This document shows positions 1 through 12,988 of a stretch of 64,000 bases of DNA, in pieces (the first letter of the stretch is position 1; each line of letters starts with the position of its first letter). The notes under the pieces are model-generated. The model made no database searches and was not told where the DNA came from. It saw only the letters and a list, made by a program, of their open reading frames with translations. This DNA comes from Brachyhypopomus gauderio (taxonomy: Eukaryota > Chordata > Actinopteri > Gymnotiformes > Hypopomidae). Where the stretch lies: NCBI RefSeq assembly GCF_052324685.1, contig NC_135214.1, forward strand, positions 30,794,206 through 30,858,205, given 5' to 3'. Position numbers and translations under genes: made by a program.

Positions 1-329
1 TCTGAATTCATTTGAGAAACGAGGTTATAAGATCACATAATACAATCCAGATCCCCATACTCAAGGATTGTGACCACTAACCAGCTGATATCTTCAACAT
101 CACCCTGTTGTCACAACATGCTTAAAATCAGCAACTAACATTGCAGTGCCAAAATGTCCTTATTCATTTGATTACTACCCTGTTTAACATATCACCACTG
201 TCATGAAGTCCTCTGTGCAGTTGATCTTGATTAACACTGTTATACCTCAAACACTAGGCTCTTACTAATGAACCTGCAAGTAAGAGCAAGTAAGGTTCTT
301 GGATTCTTGAGCGCAGACCTCAGACAGTT

Positions 330-1400
330 AGAACACAGATTAGGTCATCCCAGTCTGTCCCTCTGAACAACCCCCAAGTCCTTGTCCCAAGACCCCCGAG
401 TCCCCCAAGGCCTTGTGCTGAGTCCAAGTTTATCATCAAGTTTACTAATAACACTACGGTCAACGAAATCATCACCAACAATGAGTGTGGAGTGTGGTGT
501 GGTGAGGGAACTTGCATCCTGGTGCAAGAAAAGCAGTCTGTCTGAGTTTCTGTAAGAAGATGCTCGTGAACCTCAAAAGGGTGTGCCTCGAAACCCTTGT
601 ACATCTGCCACGCTACTGCACAAATAGTGAACAGCTTCAAGTTCCTGGCAATGGATACCACAAAGAATCTTTTATGGTCCTTGAACACTACAAAAGTGCT
701 TCTGCTTCTTAAGAGAACGGAAGAAGGCCAACACGGGCATACATATCCTCTTCTACAGAAGCATTACTGTCTGGTAGAGAAACTACTCTACCTCAGACAG
801 GAACGCAGTGCAGCAGGTAATGAACACAGCCCAGTGCATGGCTGGTTTAGGTCTCCCTGCCATCAAAGTGGTGTATAAAGAAGGCCTGATGCATCAAAAA
901 AGCAATTTTACAACAGGCTACAGTATGCTATTCTCACAGTTTCTTCCAGCAGGCACTGGGACGTCTGGACTGATCTGCCAAACAGACACTTACAGATTCA
1001 AACTGAACTGCAACCTCACCTCTGCTCTGGCTTCTATTGTACTACTGACTGCACTAAGTCACTTGAGAGTGAACATTGTTCGCTTCAAATTTTACAAGCT
1101 GTCTGCTCCCCTAACAATGTTTAGACTGCATAGTAAATTACTGTCAGTGTGCACTGAATAATACATGTAATATAGCAGCTCACCAACCTTTTCACACACT
1201 GCATAGTGTTTGGTCCAGTCGTATGCTGGCCTGTCCAGTGCTCAGCCGAAGAATTTACATGTGTTTATTGTACAATGTTGTGTACAGTCTGCTGCAGATA
1301 TTTATTGTATATCCAGCTGTACTGTTGTTTGTATTATTTGTTTCACTGTTTGTTGTCGTGTTGTGTAAATGTAGCACTGTGTTCTGGAGAGGCCAGAATG
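330..1400 (+). mobile_element. Decayed LINE (L2/CR1-like) reverse transcriptase relic
   Basis: In the forward frames there is a broken but ordered similarity to the C-terminal half of L2/CR1-type LINE reverse transcriptases. A block near 425-480 reads SKFIIKFTNNTTVNEIITNN, corresponding to the usual ...IIKFADDTTVVGLITNND; the catalytic Asp pair is therefore Asn-Asn here. A later block near 625-700 (VNSFKFLAMDTTKNLLWSLN) matches the family's FKFLG...LSWSLNT segment. Near 805-960 come residues matching the LQRVVNTAQ..LPAI..Y tail and the LFSLLPSG motif. Several stops and frameshifts lie between the blocks, so it is dead. It sits just upstream of a spliced gene end on the same strand and is probably intronic. 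Limits are approximate. The family assignment comes from remembered consensus patterns, not a search. Confidence 0.7.
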
Positions 1401-1501
1401 TGATTTCTCACTAGGCAAGACAGAATTACAATAACGGTAATTCTGAGACAGTGCAGTGATCACATGAAGCTTTGCCTTTGTGTTAATTTTTACTCCCACA
1501 G

Positions 1502-1901
1502 TTTCCTTATGATCCCACATATGCTGAAGCAGCCACTTATAAAGCAGCAGAGAACATGTCTTCACCAGCTTCTGAGAAACTCATCCAACAGGTAAATCAC
1601 ATTAAGGTGAACAGTTAATAATAATAATAGTTAATAATTCTCTTATAAAGCATTTTGCTCCACTGCTCAGACGCTGAGAGATGGCGGCCTCGAGACTCTA
1701 GCTGATGACCGCAAATTCGTTTCTGTGACAAAGAAGCAAACGGCAGATGCATTGCAAATCAGCGTAGCAGATATGGAACACATGGCTAAGGGCATTCTGA
1801 ACGAGCAGCACGGAAATGTGGTGAAGCGTAAACGGAGGCCCATCCCCGTGCCACCCAGAACCACGATGGCCCGGGACGAGGAGGCCACCTCTGCAGTGTA
1901 G
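1502..1901 (+). CDS. Last two exons of an unrecognised protein-coding gene (5' part outside or not visible)
   Basis: Two exons join cleanly. Exon 1502-1591 is preceded by a pyrimidine-rich acceptor ending CACAG and followed by GTAAAT. Exon 1671-1901 is preceded by GCTCCACTGCTCAG and ends in TAG. Both are phase 0 and together encode 106 residues. The peptide starts FPYDPTYAEAATYKAAENMS, contains a helical stretch (QTADALQISVADMEHMAKGI), then a basic-proline patch KRKRRPIPVPPRTT that could act as a nuclear localisation signal, and ends ATSAV. An AATAAA lies at 2117-2122, about 215 bases after the stop. I do not recognise the family and assign no function. The next gene, taf10, faces it tail to tail. 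The exon structure is fairly secure; identity is open. Confidence 0.6.
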
Positions 1902-2122
1902 GCCATGCCTCACCGTAAGATCTGACGACTTATTTCATAACTGCTCTGCCAAGGCTTTCTTGGCAACGTCTTAAATCCAAAGCATGATTTTATTGTGCCT
2001 CCACCAGTTTTACCAACTCATGTGCTTTCACATGTTGACTGATTGTTCTCTTGGGGAAAAATTACCAAATGTCTTTAACAGGTACCACCTGCAACAAATG
2101 TAATTTGTTTTGTAGAAATAAA

Positions 2123-4245
2123 GTATCTAAGAGGACATTTGTCAAGTGTAGAACAGTTATTTTTTACCATGTATACAACTGAATGGTAAAAGAACCAACC
2201 GTATGACTGCAAATTAGCCCATGTCAGACATACTACTGTGTGTACTGATGGGTCGTTCTTTTCTGTCACATCAAGGGACAGAACCTGCTTCTGTGTTCAG
2301 TCTATGGACTTTTTTATTAGACGATAAGAAGAGTGAGTAGGACTGGACACAGCAACGTGTCTTGAACGTCTTACTTTTGAAAGAGTACATCTTTACTTTG
2401 CTCCTTTTTGATGTCATGTGATATGTTCTTAATCATTTTTTTCAATACAGGTTTTTTTAATGATAAAAACTCATTTTAGACCATATACAATGTGATAAAG
2501 TCTATTCCCTTCCAACTGAAGGCGTTAGCAGCATTTATGCTGGGATAGTAACAAACAATCAAGAGGTTTCTGAGTATAACGACTAGCATTTGATGAAGGC
2601 ATCACACAGGCCCAACAATAAGGAAATAATGAAATGTTATTCTGCCTGCAACTTTGTTTAAGGCTGAACTATTTTTGGAGAAGAAATGTCTGAGCATGAT
2701 GGCTGTTGTGATGTTCTCTTTCACTGCAGATGACTAGATCATTACAGCAATATTTTGCACTTCAGAAGATGTAACTGATTTTGTCTGACATACATCCAAA
2801 CATAATCAAAGAAAATTGGTTCAAAAATATTTGCTTTACAAAGGCTTTTGCAAGGAAGTCAATGCATTCTGGGAGGATGCATTTGAAGTCAGTCACTACT
2901 TTTATAGACATATTAGGTTTCTGTAGAATATTAAATACACTGCCGTTGAGAAACAAAATGCACCTTAAATACCAGATATCCTGGATAGTCTATCATGTTA
3001 TGTAAGCATGCTGGATATCCATGTTGTGGTGTTAAAAATAAGCTGTTCGTTGAGTCCATGTGTTGGCTTGGCCCTCCCACTGCATCCTTCATGTGTGCTC
3101 ACCCCAGGCTGGATTCTGAGGATTCCCACAGACGAGGGATAGCATCATTGCTGAAGTTATATCTCTACTCTGTAACTTTTTATTTGACCTATGAAAGTGT
3201 TTTTTTTTTTCTTTACCTCCAGCAGTTGATTTCTTCTTTTTTTTGGTCTTATTTCAAGTAAACAGATATAACAAATGGGAGTAGATGAACAAAAATGTTT
3301 CCAAGCCAGCCTTGTACGTGGAATGTCTTTGTTGAGAAATGTTCTGGCATTTATAATCAAGTTAATTAAGTTCTTGCAACCCTGTGAGAAACTATGAATG
3401 AAGTAAATCGAGTACTCTACTTTTTTGAATGTCTTGATAGTCTTTTTTTAAATCTCATAACTTTCTGGCAATGCTAATGCCTTCTGAAATTGTTAACCAG
3501 ATCTTACACTGAAAGACACCTATTGTGCAGGAACAGATTATTTTCCCAGCTAACCAAGAAATACCAGTTTTTGCAAAGTGGAAACAAATTACACTTAACA
3601 TTAGTAAGAGTGGGAAAAGTTAACCATGACCGTAATCCATAGGACTGCCCATCCCTAGCATAGTAACTTTCAAAATTACGCTAAATGGTATATTTTGCCA
3701 AACCACAACTGCAACAACTATTTATTACAAGGTAGTACAAATAAAATATTTTTATTTCTACCTAGTCAAAAGGCTTTAACTTCTAGATCTCTCTAGACTA
3801 GTAAGCAATGTATTACCCAGTAAGTGAAACACAAGCGCGGCTTCCAGTTCTATTAATATTTCAGCATTTCAGAGTCCTCTTATAGCATGGAAACTTAAGT
3901 CACTAAACAGTGGTGAGAAAGACATGCTGAAATGCATTAGATAAAACTGTCAGTCAGCAACAGACAAAAGCAGATAATTTTTATTTATACTGTCTAAAGG
4001 CTATGAATAATTAGGCAATTTGATCCATCTCAACTTTGGAATAAGAGTAAGTTTGATATATCTCATTCAGTAATATGAAAATTACTGGCTGGTCACTGTT
4101 CCTTTTTTTTAGCAAAAGTAAAATGGTTTTATCAGTAGTAAACCTTGGGTAAAACTAAGTAAACCTAGCATAGTAATATTTTCTGAACTACACACAAAAA
4201 AACAAATAATCACAACATAAAAGTGACAGTGACAAACAAATCCTC
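2123..4245. other. Intergenic DNA, no gene seen
   Basis: AT-rich sequence between the end of the unrecognised plus-strand gene and taf10. I see no spliceable coding exons, RNA gene or clear transposon. A possible taf10 polyadenylation signal (TTTATT on this strand) lies at 4246-4251, and a short (AAT)n tract near 4382-4402 falls in the taf10 3' UTR. Confidence 0.5.
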
Positions 4246-4467
4246 TTTATTTTTGTCAGTCCAATGTTACTAACATAATGAAAGAAATGGCATAGTTAAA
4301 CAAAATACAAAATTGTTAAGTAAACCAAAGGACCCCACAAAACTGGGCCTTTTTGCCATTAGTTTTGAAAGTTAAAAAAAATATAATAATAATAATAATA
4401 ATGTCTCTAGAGGGTGGGAACCACTTTTTGGAGCTTACATTCCATATTAATCCCAAGGTTTAGTTCT

Positions 4468-6280
4468 TTATGTGAAGTAGTAAGGTTTCTTAACATTGAT
4501 ACCATACTCCGACAAAGCTGGTGCCAGGTCCTCCATTGTGAGGGTGTACTTCTTATCCTGGTTTAAAAATAAACATTGAGAAAAATGAAAAAAGTTCTGT
4601 AAACCATTAGAATGATGGTATGTGAGTTTCATGACTTTTCTATACCTTTGTAAATCTAAAATCAACCAAATAGTATGTGTGTGCTTTATATAGTGATACA
4701 ACAATGACTAAAGGCCACTGCATGCAACACAAACCTTTGCCTTGTTTCTGGAGCTCCCAGAAGCAGTGCCTTTCATTTTACAGTGCTGCAGTGCATCATT
4801 AGCAATGTCCGAGATAAACTTCTGGGCCGCCAAAGAAATCAGACGGATTCTGCATATACATGCAAAGGTAATAAACAAGGGTGTTTTAAATCCAACAATC
4901 ATGACTAGCTAGCTACATACAGATAAAAAGAGCAACATGATGATATTAGGTTTTTTTTTTGTTTTTTGTGAGAGAGTAACACAATCTTGCTCTCTTCAGT
5001 CAAGCTTATAATTTCAACTGAATGATTTTAATTACTAAAATGTAATAATTAAAAAACAAAAGATGCTGTAGATGCATTTGAGACAGATTCAACAGACAAT
5101 CTTGCCATATCTCTAGTCGTGACGATCACAAACATAATCATACCATGGTGCGTAAGGACAATAAATCCCAGAGAGAACTTACATTCTTGGATCTGATGCT
5201 TCAAAACCTGCACGATTGAGATAATAGCCTGTAACAGCATCTGGGATCTAACAGACAAAAGATTTGTGAACATGGTCAGCAAAATACACATGCCAAACCA
5301 GTACGGTGTAAGTAAAGTGTGATCATTGTTCTCATCTCTTGCAAACTGACAGTGGGGGTATAGTCTTCTAACTGCATCAGGAAATCAGCAAGCGGCGTGG
5401 TTGATATGACAGGCTTCACATCCCCATTGGCTATTCCAGCTGGCATATATAGCCCATTTGAAACCGAGGAGTCCGAAGATGGTGTTGCCATCGCGGCTGA
5501 TGCTGGAACTGTTTGATACAAAAGAATGGCATGTATTCAAATGCAATGTCAATGCAGAAACAAACTATTTACAAATCAAGTCAGATTATTCCTACCTATG
5601 AGTAGTAATTGCACAAACTATCGCATACCAAGAATCAAATAAAGTATTTCTCAACCCTCTCTTCTGGGTCATATGTATAAAAATGATTAACAGCGGTCGG
5701 ACCGAATGAGAGCGACTGCCAGGCTGTCACATTCTCTAGGGTGGCAGTTTTCAATGTACCCTTATTCTTAAAATGTTCTTATTAGTTCATTTTACTTCAA
5801 ATTGTCCTACTCTGATCTTGACACTATTGCCGACCTTTAATATTACCCAGCCCAAACTGAACTGAACCCTGAAGTACCTCTGAGGTTCTCCCAGTTCTCA
5901 TTAATCTCACGAACAAATGAACACGCCTTTCGTGAGGTTAAAAGAGCCGTTTTAAATCAGATAAATTACATAATGTGCAGGGTTTAGCAGCAACAGACCA
6001 GGACCACAAATGAGCAACCGTGGGGAAGACCTAACCAGTTAGCTAGCTAACCTAGCTAATAATATTGCGCTACAGCGGTTAGTCAGCTAGCTAGCTATAC
6101 AGCTACTATTCACGTACAACTGCCACACTCACCACTGCTGGTTCCAGCGGAGGGTAAACTACTGGCATTTACAGCAGAATTAGCATTTGTTACGCAGTTG
6201 CTACTGTTGTTCGACGTTGCGGAATTCGCTACTGCTCCACCGCTAACGTTAGTAACTGGTTGTGGAGTATCGACATTCAT
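4468..6280 (-). CDS. taf10: Transcription initiation factor TFIID subunit 10
   Basis: TAF10 is a histone-fold subunit shared by TFIID and SAGA and acts in RNA polymerase II transcription in the nucleus. Five coding exons join in phase with GT/AG sites: 6133-6280, 5351-5508, 5183-5247, 4735-4849 and 4468-4557. They total 576 bases, 191 residues, slightly shorter than the roughly 218 residues of human TAF10. The N-terminal ~75 residues are low-complexity, rich in Asn, Ser, Ala and Thr, as expected. The conserved core follows: [20 protein letters not shown], then [20 protein letters not shown], the helix [20 protein letters not shown], and the C-terminus [20 protein letters not shown]. The start is the first ATG of the open frame (6278-6280). 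A polyA signal lies at 4246-4251, giving a ~220-base 3' UTR. Confidence 0.96.
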
Positions 6281-6340
6281 GTCGGTTAACGAACGTTAGC
6301 AGCTAGCTAACCTATCTTGTGGATTGACTTAGCTAGCTAA
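6038..6340. repeat. Cluster of AGCTAGCT and GCTAACGTTAGC-type palindromes around the taf10 5' end
   Basis: Short self-complementary words recur in intron 1, exon 1 and just upstream of taf10: TTAGCTAGCTAACC near 6040, CAGCTAGCTAGCT near 6090, CTAACGTTAG near 6243, AACGTTAGC near 6292, and TTAGCTAGCTAA near 6331. They are visible directly. Such words are common near fish gene starts; whether they bind anything here is unknown. Confidence 0.5.
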
Positions 6341-9300
6341 TTAAATATAGGACGGTTTTTAAAATGCCAAGTAACTACATACATTTAGTCTTTGCATACG
6401 CAATCTGTTCAGTTTTGTAAATATGCAATTGTTTGTGTAATTAAAGCTATAAAGTCTGCAATTTCGTCAACAAAAGTCAACAGCTATTTGGCCCTCACGA
6501 CGGATTTCGCTTCTTTACGAGTTACGGGAAAATAACAACGGTTGAATATTAAGTTTCAAAATAAAGGTCTCCAAAACCCGACTACACGAAAATAATAGGT
6601 AGCGAACACTGTTGGTACAAAATAATGTAATTAAAGAAACATCTAATTATATTGTCATTTTAACAAATACTGGTTATTAAATTGATGATTCAACTGAAAT
6701 ACACCCAGCTTTAAATTATTAGCATGGGATATGTTTAAAGATTTTGACGAATACAAGACATTGTATTTTAAACTGAAATGTGTAATTTCGTCACGTTGGG
6801 GCGTTATCGCCATCTTCTAAGTATTGTGATTCGTTGTTGCCATGAGCCCTTGACACCATTGACGCTTAATTCCCTCACAACCCCGATTCTCTATTAATGA
6901 CCTGATAAGGTGTTGTAGATATGGAAGCCACGAAATCAAAACACGGCACAGGTCAAGGCAAAATGGTCCAAAATTAGACAGGATAACAAAGATTACTGTG
7001 AACTCCTGTCAAACGTTTGAATTTTTACTGTGGTAGTTTACTGTGTAGTTTAATTCAAAGCAAAATGTAAATTCCACTCCTCTCAAATGACACTATACAC
7101 AAACCTGTGAAATAAAATGTTTAATGTTTTATTGCTATGAGAATTATACAAAAAATAACTATGTAGATTAACTTTATTAATAACCATAAGCCTACACAAG
7201 GATAAAACCAAAACCACCAACTGACAAAGACAGTGACAAAGATACAGCTAATGGTGGCCCAGGGAAATTGGAACACTTTTCAAATTCTGCAAGGAAAATG
7301 TCAAGGCTGAGTGAAAAAATGTTCCACAAAACAATAGTATTATTATTTTTTAAATCATGTCTGCAATATTGTATGAAGCTAGACTGAAAGTAAAAAGATA
7401 TTCTACAGTTTTGGCCTTATCAGTATTAAAATGAGTAAATTTCTAAATGTAACATTGCTTTGTTGCAGTTTAATATTGCACAAATCATCAACTTTAACAA
7501 TTTTAAGATTTATTAGGAACATATGGTTTTTATTTAGGACTAAATATTTATAGCGTAATGTCAGTGTTCTACTTCTCTCCTTGGAGGTGTGAGTCACATT
7601 TGTCTGACTCAGAGCTGGACAACAAGACAACATGAAACAAGAGAACATGGACTGGCTGGGGACTCCCACTTATTTGAAAGGAAATCTCTCATTCCAACTA
7701 TAACCATGGGTCACAATTACATCTTGTGCCATCAACTCCACATTGTAGGCATTCTCTCTGCTCTTGCATACCTGACTCGGCATATGATTAACACGTTACA
7801 ATGAGAAAGGAGCGATAGAGCAGGGACAATTAACCACATGTGGGTATGACACAGGGACTGTGAACCCTCAGACCACATTCAACAAATATGGTTCTTCAAT
7901 GGTCAACAACATTTTTGGAAATGTTCAATCAAATGAGTAAACTGAACTCTGCTAAAATGTCTGGCACAACTATACAGTAGAACCACAAAAAGACAAAAAA
8001 ATATAGTCACAGAATAAAGGATTTAGGCTCTCTACAGAGAAGGCAAGTTAGAAAGCACTGGCCCCTTGTTTACCAGTTACAGAGTCACCTTTAAGTGCCT
8101 ATAGAATGGAAACACTCAAGTGAATAAGGGGGGAATTCAGTGAAAACTAGTGCTTCAACTCTGGTATGATTCCTAAGTTAACTAAAAAAAATTAATATTC
8201 CAACTTTTAATTCAAAATAGAAATGTGTGCAACAGAGTAATTTACTGAGCATGAAAACGCAAACTGCCCTCTCAACAATAAAAAGAAATGCCAGCTAGAG
8301 AGATCCTTAATCAAAACCAAAAACTACAGAATATGTTGTGTGCATCTACTCCGTTTCATTTATGGCTGGATGTAAAACAGTGCAATCTTCCGACGGCTTG
8401 TGGCTTGAGAGGACAAACATGTTTGACGAGGTCATTCTGCTACCACTTCTGCTCTCTGGATGAGGATGATGGCATCCTAAAGAAGGAAAGTCCATGCTGA
8501 ACTTTAATAAATGGCTTTTGTAACTTAGAAAATAAGCCCTGAAGTAAACATGCTGAAGTAAAATGTTTACTTAGAATTCTCATTTACTCAGGTGTTTCCA
8601 TTATTTTGGCAATTGACACTCACATACTCTACAAACATTCATCCCTCATTATCAAATGGTATATTTAATCTGCAGGATATCTGGTTACATAACATGGAAA
8701 AACATATGGAGACTAGAAAAGGTGAAACATTCATGCGTATTTTGTTAGCATCCTCTCTATAGAAACGACTAGACAAGTTGCCAGTTGATGTCCAATGTCT
8801 TGGTGCTTAAATTTACAAAGTGATGCACAGCAACAGTCCATAGTATTGTCCCCAAAATAAAAGAAAACACTAATGTTTAATCACAGAACACCACATCAAA
8901 TGTGAACAGCTGATATTTACGGACATTTTTCAGAAGGGAGACAAAGTTTCAGACAATGATGCACATTTCAAGAAAATAATGAGCACATTTTCTTTTCACA
9001 AGACCCCCATCACCATACAAAACTAAAAGCATCTTAAATTTATTTTATGAAAAAATATTCTATTCTTTACACATCTCTTAGTTACCTGTGCTGTTGTGTG
9101 CTGCCGAGCTGCACGAGTTTCTTTAGTCACAGAATTGGGAGCGTAAAGACGATTCGATTACGAGTAGCGTCCAAGACGATGCCCAGGTTTTCCCATATTA
9201 AACCAAACTTTATTTGCAGAATACGCATTTAATTCAAGATAATTTGACTAGTCTACAGTCGAAGCCCATGCGCCGTCTATTTGTTTATGCAAATGTCTTG

Positions 9301-9813
9301 CTAATTTTATGCGTGTAAGGCAATACAACTAAAAATAAATCATTTAAGATCACCATTGAGTTCTCAGGGTGCTACAGTGCGAACGAGGTTTCAAGCATAC
9401 TTCTAAAGGGTTGTGCTGAGAAGAGTTGATCTATATTTTCATGCCAGCACCTGATCTTGTGTAGCCATGACATCACAAGACAAGCATCAACAAAGCGGCG
9501 GCAAACGCTTACAGCTAGCTACAGGACACCGCACGCTACGCCAGTGACTGATGTTAAAGGACCCATGCAGCTGAACTGAGCAGGTGAGCTTTTAAACCCT
9601 TTTTCTTTATACTCCCCTTACTCTATAAACGGCTCACAGTTCATGGTTACACAAACACACACACAGCACAGGACCAGCAGCATAGTACAAGAGTCTTCTA
9701 GACTTACAGCCTGAGTGTGCTGCCCCCGCAGAACAGAGTTAGACTTGAACACAGATGGAATATGGGTGCCTATGAACAGCTGCATTATTTAAATTATTTG
9801 TAAATTATTTAAA
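6341..9813. other. Gene-poor stretch between taf10 and the efhd2 3' UTR
   Basis: About 3.5 kb without a convincing coding exon. The left edge contains the taf10 promoter region. A CpG-richer patch near 9470-9580 ends at AGCAG followed by GTGAGC and could be an untranslated first exon on the plus strand, but nothing downstream confirms it. No transposon or RNA gene was recognised. Confidence 0.4.
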
Positions 9814-10998
9814 TTTATTGATCACTATGCAAGGGAAAGTTAATTCGCACATGTGTTAATGAGGCGCAACATGTAAGACGGAATGATTTTGGTCTCTGCA
9901 TATCAAAGCTGAGTGAGCCCTGGGTGGTCCAATTAATGTACAGCCTTATTTATAAGAAAAGAAAAAAAAAAACGCAGTGCAGCCTGGCGAGATGCTCGTC
10001 AATATACGGAGGTGCTTGGCGTCTCACACGGCAAAAAGCTCCCTGATCACAGAGTCAGACATTTTAACTTCTTTACGCGCAAGAGGATGTGAAAATGGGT
10101 GTGCGAGTGCATTAAAACAGGCATGCGGGCAACAGTTGGAGAGGATGGTCGCACACGGCAGCACAAACAGGGAGCAACAAAAACCAATGAGAGATCCAGA
10201 AACTCAGGGGGAAGATTGTCAACACACATCACAGTGGCCATGCAACAAAAACAGCCATCACTACCACCAGAATCACCATGGTTATGCATGCAATCTCCCA
10301 CTTCTACCTAGCCACAGTATAAGAGGGATTCTTCTAGGCTGGTACATGAGCCATGAGCACTTACTCATGTTTGCTGTTCCAAAGGCGTTGTTGTGCTAAC
10401 CTAGTCAGCAAGGATACAATGGAACCTGATCTTTACACAAGGTATGACTGTGGATACAGTGCATAATTACCACCTAAGGAATACAAGGGACTGGATGCGC
10501 AAATATATAACAGTCACAAAAAAAAAAGAAAAAAGAAAGAAACCCAAATTTACTTTTAAAAACAATGAACACATCTGTGTGCTGTTATTTGAATAAAATT
10601 CAGATGAAGCAATGCTGAGAATGCGATCACTCACACACATGCACACATTGCATCATTTGAATGGAGGGCAAATGAGATCAGGGGAGCATCCAGTCCGGTG
10701 TATGTAGATAAGTGCTTCAGAGGATGCCAAATCTGTTCAAAATCCACATGAGAGGAGGATCAGTGAGGATGTTGGTAAAGCCATTTCAGCACCCTGGGTA
10801 CTACCAGCCATTACCGGGTCAACTCCACCGTGAGCTCGTTTTTCAGAAAGCGAACTCTGAACGGACACCTCTTAAAACGTTGCATAGTATCTCTGTTAAG
10901 GGAGCTCTGTTGGAGAAACCGGAACACAGTGAGGCAGACAGACGGAGGGAGAGGAGGTGGCTGGTTGAAGCAGGGCTCGGCAGCGCAGGTGGAGGAGG
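9814..10998 (-). other. efhd2: Probable efhd2 3' untranslated region
   Basis: Directly downstream of the efhd2 stop codon on the minus strand there are no further coding exons. The first clear AATAAA on that strand is at 9814-9819, implying a 3' UTR of about 1.2 kb. The transcript end is inferred from this signal only. Confidence 0.4.
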
Positions 10999-12950
10999 TC
11001 ATTTGAAGGTGGACTGCAGCTCCTTGAATGCCGCTTTCCTGTATTTCTTCTCCTCTGCCTGTCGTTTCTTCTCTTCCTGCTCTTGACGGATCTCTGCCTC
11101 AAAGCGGTTTGATTCATTAATGGCCTGGACCTGAAGCAAGATTATATATATAAGCTACAATCAAACCAAACTTTTTCATTGGAGGTAATCAAAAAACATG
11201 CAAACCCACGAGAACTAAACTAAACTTGTTTTTTTTTGCCTTCTCAGGACTTCTCAGCAGGGAAATTAATCTCAAGCTGTTAATATTCAAAGCCAAAGAA
11301 CAGAAGACAGAATAATGCCTGACTTTGGCTTCGAAGAAGGTCTTCGCCCCTTTCACGCCCTCGGTGGACACATCGATTTCCGAGAGCCGAGCCAAGACAT
11401 GCAGACCACTGTCCTCAGCCAGCTCCCCTGCGGCAGCCTTCCTGAAGATCAGGAGGAACTGCAGAACGAAGGAAAAGGTTCCATATGACAGATTCAATTG
11501 CTGTACTGACATAACAGTAATCAATTCTAGATTATACATCACAGCAGACAACGTCAACCCAAATGGTCCTGAGATTAATCAGCTGCGTCTTACCTCCCTA
11601 AAGCTGAGTTTGCCATCCAAGTCCTCGTCTACTTCTTTGATCATGTTCTTCAGGCCCAGGTGAGTCTGCGGAGCCCCGAGCTTCTCCATCATCAGCTTAA
11701 GCTCCATCAGGTCAATGTAGTTATCCTTCTCAGAGTCATATCTGCACACAAGTAGATAAAGTAATCAGCTCTCAAATGTTGCAGGTGGCAAGAGAAGCAG
11801 TGAGCTAATCATGGTTCAGCACAAAGCTAACAGGATAGCGATATAGACATACCATCCGTGACCTACAGGGGGCAGTACAAGCTAAGATAAAAAATAAAAA
11901 AAAAACTGCAAAAAAAATTAACATTTTCAGAGAACAGAGAAGTTGTATGTGCAGTCTTACCATGACCTTCTCAACATCTAAATTTGAAAATTACTGAAGT
12001 GCTGAATAAGGTCTGACTAATCACACAGATCTGCTAGTGAGTTTAGTGTCAACTTCACAGAACCAAGATGTCACAGCAAAATTGATGACTGAACTGGCAG
12101 CACAAGTCTGTGTAAAGTTAAGCAGTAGTGAACTATTATGTGAGAATGTTGGCCAGAAGGAGCAAGCTGAAATGAGTGTGTGCGTGTACGTGTGTGCACA
12201 CATGCGTACGTGTAAAAAGTGGCTTAAAATAAATAAATAAATAAATAAATAAAACGCTCCTTAGCCACAGTAACTTTAGATTACGCATCAGGTTGTTATA
12301 GGTCACAGGCAGCACTAACAGTTGCTGTAATATCAGTGAGACCACACAATAGAATAAATACAGGTACGCAAAACTCTCCATGTACTGTTGGCTTAAGCTC
12401 TTATTTACAGAAGTGATGACAAATCACACACCCCCTCATTCACAGTCAGCCTTTTTGGATTCACACCACAACATTTACAATCCACAGACCATTTGTAAGT
12501 CAAATTTTTGTCTAATGAGTTTGTGCAACAGTAACATCTAAGCTGTAGGCTAAATGAAAGTTTACACTGCACTTAGCAAACAAGAGACAAGGCTTTGCAT
12601 AGCTTGTTGCATAGTTAGTTTTTTTTTTATCTGACCCAGCCAGTTCTGAATGTAGCAGGGGAGGAAGAACTTTGATGATGGTGTGCGTCTGCCCGTCCCA
12701 CACAGCACAGTTTGTACCAGCGCCACTGCGTACCAAATCGGCCTGCAGGGGCGCCGGTGAGCCGCAGGTAACGGAGGACGACTAGGGCAGAAGAAATGGC
12801 AGAAGAAAGGGAGCACGGCGAGTGGAGGAGAAGGATGGCCATGGTGAAGGAGTTGGAGCCGAGTCCCCGAGAGAGGAGCAGGTCTCAGCCGGTTTAACAG
12901 GAGCTGTGAGAACAGTGTGCTGATGCGGCAGGTCAACAAATACAGCAGAG

Positions 12951-12988
<38 letters not shown>

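Noticed and set aside
9977-10399. 140-codon plus-strand frame
   Set aside because: Lies antisense in the probable efhd2 3' UTR and shows no recognisable domain.
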